Of a stretch of 45,627 nucleotides of DNA, positions 16,191-24,403 are shown piece by piece; the first letter of the stretch is position 1; each line of letters opens with the position of its first letter. Both the position numbers and the translations under genes were made by a program. This stretch comes from Candidatus Eiseniibacteriota bacterium. GTDB lineage: Bacteria > Eisenbacteria > RBG-16-71-46 > CAIMUX01. Location: assembly GCA_029569475.1 (NCBI GenBank), contig JAKQSZ010000027.1, positions 1 to 45,627 of the forward strand. The letters are read 5' to 3'. Under the pieces are notes generated by a model. That model saw only the letters and a list, made by a program, of their open reading frames with translations. It made no database searches and was not told the DNA's origin.

Positions 16191-18866
16191 ATGACGTCCG
16201 ATCCGGCGATGTCCTCGGCGCCGGCCTCCCCTGCGCCGGCATCCCATCCGCGGGCGTCCGGACCGCCGGCGCCCCGATGGCCTGGGGCGCGCCTGGCGTG
16301 CCTGCATTGCGGTCTCCCGGTGCCGCGCCATCGCGCCGCGGCGGCCGACCAGTTCTGCTGCGATGGGTGCCGGCAGGTCCACGCGTTGATTCACGGCGCG
16401 GGCCTGGGCGGCTACTACGAACTGCGGGGGAACGCCCCTTCGCCGCCGGCCAGCCCCAAGGAGGACACGCTGGCCTGGTTCGATGCGCTGGAGCCGGCGG
16501 GCGGTACCTCGTGGCGCACGGTAGCCCTGGATGTCCAGGGGATCCACTGCGCCGCCTGTGTCTGGTTGCTCCGCGAGCTCTACCTGCGTCATGACGGAGC
16601 CGGAGACCTCCGCTTGAATCCCGCGCTGGGGACCGCCGAGGTGACGTGGGAAGCGGGACGTTTCGATCTGCGGGAATACCTGCGCGAGGCCGCGGGCTTC
16701 GGCTATCGCTTCGGTCCCCCCCGCAAGACGCCACGCGCCGGTTCGCGCGATCTCGCCATCCGGCTCGGCATCACGACCGCGGCGGCCATGAACGTGATGA
16801 TCTTCAGCATCTGTTACTACGCCGGGCTCGACGCGGCGCAGGGGGCGGTCTACCGGGTCTTCGGCGCGTTCAACGTGGGACTGACGGCCCTGGCGGTGGC
16901 GGTCGGCGGGTGGGTCTTCTTCCGGGGCGCGGCGCGGGCGCTGCGGCGCGGCATCCTTCATCTCGATGTCCCGATCGCCTTGGGGATCATCCTCGGCTTT
17001 GGCGGGTCGGTTTACGCCTACCTGACACACGGCCCGGAGGGCACCTACTTCGACACGGTCTCCGTGTTCATCGCGCTCATGCTGGTGGGACGCCTCCTGC
17101 AGCAAAGGGTTCTGGAGCGCAATCGCCACTATCTGCTCGCGGCCGACGGGGTGGACAGCTTGTACACGCGCCGTTGGCGGGCCGACGCGGTGGTCTCGAT
17201 ACCGGCTTCCGAGGTGCGGCGCGACGATGAGATCTGGGTCGTGCCGGGAGACCTGGTGCCGGTGCAGGGCACCGTGCTCGGGGAACGCTCCGTGGCCGGC
17301 GAGAGCCTCGTGGCCGGTGAAGGCACCGTGGTTGGTGAAGGCGCCGTGGCCGGTGAAGGCACCATGGCCGGTGAAGGCGTAGTGGCCGCTGAAGGCGTAG
17401 TGGCCGCTGATGGCGCCGTGGCCGGTGAGGGTGTCGCGGCCGACGGAGGGAATTCCGGTGAGTCGCCGTACGCTCCGCGGTGCGGCACGATCGCTCTCGA
17501 CTGGATCACCGGCGAGTCCGAGCCGGTTCCGGCGCCGCCCGGTTCGATGGTGCCCGCTGGCGCGATCAACGCCGGCTCGATCACCCTTCGCCTCGCGGCG
17601 GCCGAGGACTTCGATCGCTCCCGCCTCAATCAGCTCCTGCGCGGTCCCACCGGCGAGGAAGCGGCAGGGGAGGGTGCGCGGCGCTGGTGGCATCGCCTCT
17701 CCTCGATCTACGTGATCTCCGTGCTGGTCCTGGCCGCGGCCGGCTTCGTCGCGTGGATCCCCCGCGGCCTCGAGCCGGCCATGAAGGTGACCGTGGCCGT
17801 CCTGGTCGTGACCTGTCCGTGCGCCTTCGGGTTGGCCATGCCCCTGGCGCAGGAACTCGCCCACCTCGGGCTGCGCCGCTTCGGCATCTTCGTGAGACGC
17901 GAGGCCCTGCTGGAGAGGATCCTTGGCGTCCAGCGGATCGTCTTCGACAAGACGGGCACCCTGAGCTCCGGTCGTCTCTCGCTGGACGAAGCTTCCCGCG
18001 CGGCGCTGGATGGCTTGGACCACCAGCGGAGATCGATCCTCTACAGCATGGCCGTCCGGAGCAATCATCCCGCCAGCCGGTCGATCGTCGAGGCGTTGAC
18101 CGCGACCGGCGTCCCGCCGGTGCTGCCGGAGTCGTCCGACGCGGTACGGGAAGTGAGCGGCCGTGGTCTGGAATGGAAGACCTCGGGACGGATCTACCGG
18201 CTGGGCCGGGCGGAGTTCGCTCGCGTCGGATTCGGGGAACTTCCGGGGGACTCCTCCGCGGGCGCCGCCACGCTCTTCACCGAGGGCGATCGTGTCCTGG
18301 CCCGTTTCTCCTTCGAGGAGCAGCTCAAGCACGACGCGGCTGAGGAAGTCCGGCATCTGCGCGATCGCGGGCTGGAGGTGCGGATCCTGAGCGGCGACCG
18401 TCCGGAGCGAACCGCCGCGGCCGCCACGCGCCTGGGGCTTCCGGCGGAACTCGCCGAAGGAGGACTGGATCCCGAGGGGAAGGCCCGGCGCCTTGCCGAG
18501 ATGGGGGCGGCGGAAACCTTGATGGTCGGGGACGGGATCAATGACGCCCTGTGCTTCGAGGCCGCCGCATGCAGCGCCACGCCTGCCATCGACCGGCCCT
18601 CGCTGCCGGGCCGGGCCGACTTCTACTACCTGGGCGAGGGGATCGAGGCCGTCCGGCGGGTGCTGGGGGCGGCCGAGCGCCTGCGGGGCACGATCCGGAT
18701 GAACCTGACGGTGGCGGTGGCTTACAATCTCGCCGCCGTGGCCCTGAGCCTGGCGGGGTGGATCACGCCGCTGGCCGCGGCCGTCCTCATGCCGGTCAGC
18801 TCGCTCAGCGTGGTCGCCCTGACGATCTGGAGGATGTCGGGAAGGAGCCGGTCGTGGATGTTCTGA
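16191..18866 (+). CDS. ccoI: Copper-transporting P-type ATPase for cbb3 oxidase assembly, with repeat insertion
   Basis: This P1B-type ATPase (891 residues from the chosen ATG) supplies copper for the cbb3 oxidase. An N-terminal Cys-rich segment (C37-x-x-C40 and FCCDGC) is followed by a metal-binding domain with GIHCAACVWLL (C120, C123), the FixI/CcoI signature. Later come the CPC membrane motif (C542-P-C544), DKTGT with phosphorylated D586, the NHPAS equivalent of the HP motif, and GDGIND (781-785). Just before the TGES loop (residues 440-443) there is a 54-residue tract of nine hexapeptides not found in the family. The exact start is uncertain: no good ribosome site precedes the ATG at 16191. 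It overlaps ccoS. Confidence 0.88.
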   Translation: MTSDPAMSSAPASPAPASHPRASGPPAPRWPGARLACLHCGLPVPRHRAAAADQFCCDGCRQVHALIHGAGLGGYYELRGNAPSPPASPKEDTLAWFDALEPAGGTSWRTVALDVQGIHCAACVWLLRELYLRHDGAGDLRLNPALGTAEVTWEAGRFDLREYLREAAGFGYRFGPPRKTPRAGSRDLAIRLGITTAAAMNVMIFSICYYAGLDAAQGAVYRVFGAFNVGLTALAVAVGGWVFFRGAARALRRGILHLDVPIALGIILGFGGSVYAYLTHGPEGTYFDTVSVFIALMLVGRLLQQRVLERNRHYLLAADGVDSLYTRRWRADAVVSIPASEVRRDDEIWVVPGDLVPVQGTVLGERSVAGESLVAGEGTVVGEGAVAGEGTMAGEGVVAAEGVVAADGAVAGEGVAADGGNSGESPYAPRCGTIALDWITGESEPVPAPPGSMVPAGAINAGSITLRLAAAEDFDRSRLNQLLRGPTGEEAAGEGARRWWHRLSSIYVISVLVLAAAGFVAWIPRGLEPAMKVTVAVLVVTCPCAFGLAMPLAQELAHLGLRRFGIFVRREALLERILGVQRIVFDKTGTLSSGRLSLDEASRAALDGLDHQRRSILYSMAVRSNHPASRSIVEALTATGVPPVLPESSDAVREVSGRGLEWKTSGRIYRLGRAEFARVGFGELPGDSSAGAATLFTEGDRVLARFSFEEQLKHDAAEEVRHLRDRGLEVRILSGDRPERTAAAATRLGLPAELAEGGLDPEGKARRLAEMGAAETLMVGDGINDALCFEAAACSATPAIDRPSLPGRADFYYLGEGIEAVRRVLGAAERLRGTIRMNLTVAVAYNLAAVALSLAGWITPLAAAVLMPVSSLSVVALTIWRMSGRSRSWMF
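17289..17450 (+). repeat. Nine in-frame 18-bp repeats inside ccoI
   Basis: Nine consecutive 18-base units encode hexapeptides of the form x-V-A-G-E-G (SVAGES, LVAGEG, TVVGEG, AVAGEG, TMAGEG, VVAAEG, VVAADG, AVAGEG, VAADGG). Unit boundaries fall every 18 bases from 17289. The unit resembles the native actuator-domain beta strand V-x-G-E-S next to it, so the tract probably grew by slippage from that strand. The reading frame is kept throughout. Confidence 0.92.
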
Positions 18867-19045
18867 TCCTGCTCGTGTTCGTCAGTCTGGTCCTGGTCGC
18901 CGGGGCCTTGGTGCTGTTGTTTTCGAGGGTTCGGGGAGGAGACTTCGATCACGCCGATCGGCTGTCCCTCCTGCCGTTGGAACCGGATCGCCGGGAGCCG
19001 GCCGCGCCCGGGGGTTCCGTTGGGGAGGACAGGGAAGAGACATGA
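18854..19045 (+). CDS. ccoS: cbb3 oxidase maturation protein CcoS
   Basis: This 63-residue protein has one N-terminal transmembrane helix beginning MDVLILLVFVSLVLVAG, then FSRVRGGDFDHADRLSLLPL, which matches the short CcoS proteins needed to insert heme and copper into CcoN. The start is a GTG at 18854 with AAGGAG six bases upstream. It begins inside the 3' end of ccoI, and its TGA overlaps the ccoNO ATG (ATGA), so all three are translationally coupled. Confidence 0.87.
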   Translation: MDVLILLVFVSLVLVAGALVLLFSRVRGGDFDHADRLSLLPLEPDRREPAAPGGSVGEDREET

Positions 19046-21531
19046 ACACTGGCTCCGCGGAACTCCGGCGCATCGAGTACGACGATGACGTCGTCCGCTC
19101 GTTCACGCTGGCCACCATCGTCTGGGCCCTGGTCGCGCTGCTGCTGGGCGTGATCATCGCCACCCAACTGCCTTTCTGGCAGGCCAACCTGAAGACCTCC
19201 TGGTTGACCTTCGGTCGCCTGCGTCCTTTGCACACCAACGCGGCCATCTTCGCCTTCGTGGGCAACATGATGTTCGCCGGCATCTATTACTCGACCCAGC
19301 GGCTGCTCAAGACCCGCATGGCGAGCGACTTTCTGAGCCGGGTGCACTTCTGGGGGTGGCAGCTCGTCATTGCCAGCGCCGCCGTGTCCCTGGCCATGGG
19401 ACTTTCCCAAAGCAAAGAGTACGCCGAGTTGATCTGGCCGATCGACATCCTGGTGGTGCTCGTCTGGGTGGCCTTCGCGGTCAACTTCTTCTGGACGCTG
19501 GCGCGCCGCAACGAGCCGAACCTCTATGTCGCCCTCTGGTTCTACATCGCCACCATCGTCACCATCGCCGTCCTCTGCATCGTGAACAACCTGCAGATCC
19601 CCACCGGCTTCCTGCACTCCTACCCGATCTATGCCGGCGTCCAGGACGCGCTGGTGCAGTGGTGGTACGGGCACAACGCGGTCGGCTTCTTCCTGACCAC
19701 GCCGATTCTGGGCATCATGTACTACTTCGTGCCCAAGGCGGCGGGGCGTCCGGTGTACTCCTACCGGCTCTCGGTGGTCCACTTCTGGGCCCTGGTCTTC
19801 GTCTACATCTGGGCCGGGCCGCACCACCTGCTCAATACCTCGCTGCCGGACTGGGCGCAGAGCCTGGGCACGGTCTTCAGCATCATCCTGCTGGCGCCGT
19901 CCTGGGGCGGCATGGTCAACGGCCTGCTCACCATCCGCGGCGCCTGGACGCGGGTGCGCGAGGAGCCGATCCTGAAGTTCTTCATCGCCGCCATCACCTT
20001 CTACGGGATGTCGACCTTCGAAGGGCCGCTCCTCTCGCTGAAGTCGGTCAACGGGCTGGCCCACTATACCGACTGGATCGTGGGACACGTCCATGGGGGC
20101 GCCCTCGGCTGGAACGGCTTCATGGCGGCGGGCATGCTCTACTGGCTGGTCCCGAAGCTCTGGAACACCCGGCTGCACTCGAACAGGCTGGCTGAGGCGC
20201 ACTTCTGGATGGGAACCTTCGGGATCCTCCTCTACATGGTCGCCATGTGGATCAGCGGGGTGAACCAGGGGTTGTACTGGCGGGCGCTCGACGGAGACGG
20301 TTTCCTGCGCTACCCCGACTTCGTCCAGGGTCTGCTTTCGGTGCGCCTGCTGCACGTCTTTCGGCTGATCGGCGGGATCGCCTACATGAGCGGCTTCGTG
20401 CTCATGACCGCCAACCTGCTGGCCACGATCCTGGGGGGCCGCCGGGCGGAGTCGACGGTGGAGGTGATGGTCACCCCGCGCCCACCGTCGCCCTCGTTCT
20501 GGAAGCTGGCCACCGGCGCGCCGGTGGTGCTCTCGGTCCTCGCCATCGGCCTGGCGTTGCTGCTGGGACGGGCGACCCCCGCCAGCGCGGCCGCGGTCAT
20601 CACCGGCGGGATCGTCGTGACCGTGGCGGCGATCCTGGTGGGCGCGCTGAAGGGGCGCCAGCCGATGACCTGGCATCGCCTGGTCGAAGGCAAGCCGCTG
20701 GCCTTCACGCTCTTTGTCCTGGTGACGATTCTGATCGGCGGGATTGTGGAGTTGATCCCGACGGTGGTGATCCGCCGCTCCGTGCCGCCCGTCGCCCAGG
20801 TCGAGGCCTCGACGCTCGCCGGGGAACCGTCGCAAGGAGGAGCGCCATCCGCACCGGGATCGGGCGGAGAATCCGCCGCCCCGTCGACCATGACGGCGGC
20901 CGGCGGCGCAGAGATGATGGCGGCCGGAGGCGAGGTGGCGGAGCACGCCGCCGTTGCGCCTTCGAAGTTCACCCAACAGCCTTACAGCCCTCTCGAGCTG
21001 GAAGGGCGGGACATCTACGTCCGCGAAGGCTGCTACAACTGCCACAGCCAGATGATCCGGCCTTTCCGCTTCGAGACGTTGCGCTATGGCGAGTACTCGC
21101 GGCTGGAAGAGTCGATCTACGACTTCCCGTTTCAGTTCGGCAGCAAGCGGACCGGACCGGATCTGCATCGCGAAGGGGGCAAGTACCCGAATCTCTGGCA
21201 CTACCAGCACATGATGGATCCGCGCTCCATCTCGCCGGGCTCGAACATGCCCGCCTATCCCTGGCTCAAGACCGCCCGGCTCGACTTCGACAAGACGGCC
21301 CGCAAGCTGAAGGTCATGAAGAAGCTCGGCGTACCCTACGAGCAGTCCGAGATCGAACGGGCGTCGGTTCTGGCCCTCGCCCAGGCGGATGTCATCGTGG
21401 CCGATCTCGCCCTTCAGGGGGTGGAGATCGATCCACGCGCCGAGCTGATCGCTCTGACCGCCTACCTGCAGCGTCTGGGGCGCGGCCCGCAGTTCCAGTC
21501 CCCGCTCACGGCCGGGGAGGCGACGCCATGA
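19042..21531 (+). CDS. ccoNO: Fused cbb3 cytochrome c oxidase subunits I and II (CcoN-CcoO)
   Basis: This 829-residue fusion forms the oxygen-reducing core. The CcoN part (about 1-460) has all heme and copper ligands: H64 (LHTNAAIF), H211 in WWYGHNAVGF (CuB ligand and the cross-linked Tyr region), H261-H262 (WAGPHHLLNTSLPDW), and H349/H351 (GHVHGG). The CcoO part has its anchor helix (VEGKPLAFTLFVLV...) at about 550-580, an Ala/Gly/Ser-rich linker, then CYNCH at 664-668 and a methionine ligand in SPGSNMPAYPWL. CcoNO fusions are known from Bacteroidetes and others. The start overlaps ccoS and the stop overlaps ccoQ. Confidence 0.95.
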   Translation: MNTGSAELRRIEYDDDVVRSFTLATIVWALVALLLGVIIATQLPFWQANLKTSWLTFGRLRPLHTNAAIFAFVGNMMFAGIYYSTQRLLKTRMASDFLSRVHFWGWQLVIASAAVSLAMGLSQSKEYAELIWPIDILVVLVWVAFAVNFFWTLARRNEPNLYVALWFYIATIVTIAVLCIVNNLQIPTGFLHSYPIYAGVQDALVQWWYGHNAVGFFLTTPILGIMYYFVPKAAGRPVYSYRLSVVHFWALVFVYIWAGPHHLLNTSLPDWAQSLGTVFSIILLAPSWGGMVNGLLTIRGAWTRVREEPILKFFIAAITFYGMSTFEGPLLSLKSVNGLAHYTDWIVGHVHGGALGWNGFMAAGMLYWLVPKLWNTRLHSNRLAEAHFWMGTFGILLYMVAMWISGVNQGLYWRALDGDGFLRYPDFVQGLLSVRLLHVFRLIGGIAYMSGFVLMTANLLATILGGRRAESTVEVMVTPRPPSPSFWKLATGAPVVLSVLAIGLALLLGRATPASAAAVITGGIVVTVAAILVGALKGRQPMTWHRLVEGKPLAFTLFVLVTILIGGIVELIPTVVIRRSVPPVAQVEASTLAGEPSQGGAPSAPGSGGESAAPSTMTAAGGAEMMAAGGEVAEHAAVAPSKFTQQPYSPLELEGRDIYVREGCYNCHSQMIRPFRFETLRYGEYSRLEESIYDFPFQFGSKRTGPDLHREGGKYPNLWHYQHMMDPRSISPGSNMPAYPWLKTARLDFDKTARKLKVMKKLGVPYEQSEIERASVLALAQADVIVADLALQGVEIDPRAELIALTAYLQRLGRGPQFQSPLTAGEATP

Positions 21532-21791
21532 TGAAGGAGTTCCTGGCCTCGACCGGCCTCGGGATCTACCCGGCCATCAGCCTGGTGATCTTCGTGGTGG
21601 TCTTCAGCTTGGTCGTGCTTTACGTGTTCCTCGGCATGCGGCGGCCGGACGAGATTCGGCGCCTGGCCTCGTTGCCTCTGGAAGAGCAGGATCTGCGCGG
21701 TCACGGCGACGCTCCTCCCTCGCAGGGTCGAGAGCGGAGCCGGCGTCGGTGCGGCAGCGGGCGGGGTGGCCGTCCGGGGGAGGATCGATGA
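21528..21791 (+). CDS. ccoQ: CcoQ-like small membrane subunit
   Basis: This 87-residue protein has a single transmembrane helix (about residues 14-36: YPAISLVIFVVVFSLVVLYV), followed by RRPDEIRRLASLPLEEQD. That reads as the short cytoplasmic tail typical of CcoQ, the stabilising subunit of cbb3 oxidase. The last ~30 residues are Arg/Gly-rich and of low complexity. The start ATG overlaps the ccoNO stop (ATGA), the stop overlaps the ccoP start, and GGGGAGG lies seven bases upstream. Confidence 0.8.
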   Translation: MMKEFLASTGLGIYPAISLVIFVVVFSLVVLYVFLGMRRPDEIRRLASLPLEEQDLRGHGDAPPSQGRERSRRRCGSGRGGRPGEDR

Positions 21792-22489
21792 AGAAGACCC
21801 GCGACGAGATGCTCGACCACGAATTCGACGGCATCCGCGAGTACGACAACCCGCCGCCGAACTGGATCATGTGGATGCTCTACGCCTCGACCCTGGTGGC
21901 GGTGCTCTACTGGGTGGGGCACCACGTCTTCGCGGTGGGCCGGCTGCCGGTGCAAAAGTACGAACTCGCCGTGGCCGAGGCGGCGGAGCGACAGCTCCAG
22001 CAGATGGCCGACCAGCCGTTGACCAATGAGTCGCTCGCGCTCATGGCGCAGGTGCCCGATCGGGTCCAGGAGGGGCGGCAGATCTTCGAGCAGTTCTGCG
22101 CCTCCTGTCATCTGAACACCGGCGCGGGTTCGGTGGGGCCGAACCTGACCGATCCTTACTGGCTGCACGGCGGAAGCCCGTTGGAGATCCACCGCACGGT
22201 CACCTACGGCGTTCCCGACAAGGGGATGGTGGCCTGGAACGACCAGCTCGGGCCCTCGCGCGTACAGACGGTGGTGGCCTATGTCCTGACGCTCAAGGGA
22301 AAGAACCTGCCGGGCAAGGCGCCTCAGGGCGAACCGGAGGCGGCCCCGGCCTCGACGGACAAGCCGGGTTCGCCGGGAGCCGCCGCCCCTGCGGGAGCCT
22401 CCCGCGAAGCGGCGCACCCGGTCTCCGGCGGTCACGCCTCCGCGAGCCTTGGTGAGGCAGTGGCCGCCACGACCGGCCGTGGGGTCTGA
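21788..22489 (+). CDS. ccoP: cbb3 oxidase subunit III CcoP, single-heme type
   Basis: This 233-residue membrane-anchored cytochrome c passes electrons into CcoO/CcoN. It opens with DEFDGIREYDNPPPNW-like sequence (DHEFDGIREYDNPPPNW), the conserved CcoP N-terminus, then one transmembrane helix at about residues 26-46, then one heme site C104-A-S-C107-H108 with a probable Met147 ligand (GVPDKGMVAW). Classical CcoP carries two hemes; here there is no second CXXCH. The C-terminal ~60 residues are a Pro/Ala/Ser-rich tail. The ATG overlaps the ccoQ stop. Confidence 0.92.
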   Translation: MKKTRDEMLDHEFDGIREYDNPPPNWIMWMLYASTLVAVLYWVGHHVFAVGRLPVQKYELAVAEAAERQLQQMADQPLTNESLALMAQVPDRVQEGRQIFEQFCASCHLNTGAGSVGPNLTDPYWLHGGSPLEIHRTVTYGVPDKGMVAWNDQLGPSRVQTVVAYVLTLKGKNLPGKAPQGEPEAAPASTDKPGSPGAAAPAGASREAAHPVSGGHASASLGEAVAATTGRGV

Positions 22490-22494
22490 TCCCC

Positions 22495-23922
22495 ATGGCG
22501 AGCACACCGGAGAGCGGGGGAAGCAGCACGCCACGCCGCGGCGGATCGCGGCGGCCCGACCTGGAGACCGTCTTCACGATCAACGAGGACGGTTCACGCA
22601 ATTCCCTCCATCCGGCGGATGTCCGCGGACGGTGGCAGAAGCGCAAGGCGGCCATCTTCACGTTTCTCATCGCGCTCTATGTCGCCCTTCCCTGGATCAC
22701 CATCGGCGGCCATCCGGCCGTGCTGGTGGACATCCCCGGGCGCAAGGCCTTCATCCTGGGGCGAAGCTTCACCAACCAGGACTTCTACCTCATGTTCTTC
22801 GTGGTCTCGGGGATCGGCTTCGGCCTCTTCGGCATCACGGCGCTCTTCGGGCGGGCCTGGTGCGGATTCGCCTGTCCGCAGACGGTCTGGCTCGAGGGGG
22901 TGTTCCGCAAGATCGAGCGCTGGCTCGAAGGGCCGCGTGAAGTCCGCATCCGGCGCAACCAGGGACCCTGGACCGGGGACAAGTTCGTGCGCAAGGCCGC
23001 GAAGACGGCGATCTTCGCCGTGCTGGCCGTTGTCCTGGCCCATCTCTTCCTCGCGTACTTCTTCCCGATCCGTGAGCTTCTTGCCGCGATCACCGGGCCT
23101 CCCGCCGCGCACTGGACCGCCTTCCTGTGGATGGCGGCCATGACGGCCATCCTCTTCTTCAACTTCGCCTGGTTCCGCGAGCAGACCTGCCTGGTCGTCT
23201 GTCCCTACGGCCGCCTGCAATCCGCCCTGATCGACTCGGAGACGATCATCATCGGCTACGACGTTCGCCGGGGGGAGCCGCGCGGCAAGCTGGGGGAGAC
23301 GACGGGGGATTGCGTCGACTGCCGGCGCTGCGTCCAGGTGTGCCCCACCGGCATCGACATCCGCAACGGTCTCCAGCTGGAGTGCGTCGGCTGCGCCAAC
23401 TGCATCGACGCCTGCGACGAGATCATGCTCCGCTCAGGGCGCGCGCCGGGGCTGATCCGCTACGACTCGCAGAAGGGGCTGGATGGATTGCCGCGACGGT
23501 TCTGGCGGGGGAGGGTTTTCCTCTACGCCTTCCTCGGACTTCTTGGGCTCACGGTGGCTTCGATCGCGGGCGGTCGAAGGGTGCCCTTCGAGGCGCGGGC
23601 GCTGCGGAGTCCCGGGATGCCCTATACGCTCGAAGGGGAGATCCTGCGCAACATGTACACCCTGCACCTGCAGAACAAGCAGGATGCGCCGCGGGTGTAC
23701 TTCATCAAGCCTGCCGCCGCCCCGCCCGCGGGCCTGCCGTCGCCGCAGTTCGTTCTCTCGATGAGCCGGGTGGTCCTGGATGCGATGGGGGAGACCCGGG
23801 TCGCCGCTTTCGCGACCTTGCCGCGGGCGGAGTATCGCGAGGCTTTCCCGGTGACCTTCACGGTGACGGACTCGACTGCCCGGACGAGCCAGGATATCGA
23901 GGTGCGCTTCCTCGGTCCCTGA
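22495..23922 (+). CDS. ccoG: cbb3 oxidase accessory protein CcoG (RdxA/FixG-like)
   Basis: This 475-residue iron-sulfur membrane protein is thought to reduce copper for oxidase assembly. It has several helices with CGFACPQTVWLEG and CLVVCPYGRLQ, then two [4Fe-4S] ferredoxin clusters (CVDCRRCVQVCPTGID and CVGCANCIDACDEIM). The C-terminal Ig-like domain closes the protein. It starts six bases after ccoP and is the last gene of the locus. The usual next gene, ccoH, is absent, and the following 480 bases contain no gene start. Confidence 0.93.
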   Translation: MASTPESGGSSTPRRGGSRRPDLETVFTINEDGSRNSLHPADVRGRWQKRKAAIFTFLIALYVALPWITIGGHPAVLVDIPGRKAFILGRSFTNQDFYLMFFVVSGIGFGLFGITALFGRAWCGFACPQTVWLEGVFRKIERWLEGPREVRIRRNQGPWTGDKFVRKAAKTAIFAVLAVVLAHLFLAYFFPIRELLAAITGPPAAHWTAFLWMAAMTAILFFNFAWFREQTCLVVCPYGRLQSALIDSETIIIGYDVRRGEPRGKLGETTGDCVDCRRCVQVCPTGIDIRNGLQLECVGCANCIDACDEIMLRSGRAPGLIRYDSQKGLDGLPRRFWRGRVFLYAFLGLLGLTVASIAGGRRVPFEARALRSPGMPYTLEGEILRNMYTLHLQNKQDAPRVYFIKPAAAPPAGLPSPQFVLSMSRVVLDAMGETRVAAFATLPRAEYREAFPVTFTVTDSTARTSQDIEVRFLGP

Positions 23923-24403
23923 TTCGCCTGTTTGAGTTGCCTGGCGGTGGGGCCTGTCCGGGAGTCCTATTGGTCCGTTCCTTTCCGTAGACGGCGGGAC
24001 GCCCCTGTTTGCGGCGGCCTCGACGGTCCCTCGCACCGCCCAGCTCGGCGGTCCTCCAGCCGATGCTCGATCGGACCTTCTCCGACCATAGCTACGGGTT
24101 CCGACCTGGGCGGACCCTCTCCCGGCCGTTTGGCGGGAAGACCCGAGTGCCATTGCGCGGGGATTGATCTCGCGGTTTGCGGTCGCAGGTGACCATCGAT
24201 CGCGCGGCCCTCTGGCCATAGCCTGCTGCTTCGTGCAAGATGTTGTGCTCTTCGGAGGCTGGCACTCGGCCCTTCGGCGTTCTGGAACGCCCAAAGCCGC
24301 AGGTCGCGTGAAAGGGTCGGCGCCGGGGAGGGCCGCTCAGGTACCAGGTCTTGCCGCGCGGCCGGTCCGTCGGGGGGGCGGCCACCGCGCCATCGGAGGC
24401 GAT
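23923..24403. other. Intergenic region with mobile-element debris
   Basis: These 481 bases lie between ccoG and the FAD enzyme. Apart from the reverse transcriptase fossil at 24048-24119, nothing coding is seen. The frame of the next gene is open back to 24164 without coding character. Confidence 0.4.
24048..24119 (+). pseudogene. Fragment of group II intron reverse transcriptase/maturase
   Basis: One frame reads AVLQPMLDRTFSDHSYGFRP followed by GR. This matches the invariant stretch of group II intron-encoded reverse transcriptases (L-x-P-I-F-x-x-x-F-S-x-x-S-Y-G-F-R-P-G-R). Upstream, in a different frame, RTAQL may be the preceding residues, implying a frameshift. No other RT domains or intron RNA domains V/VI are recognisable nearby, so this is a short fossil. 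Confidence 0.75.
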
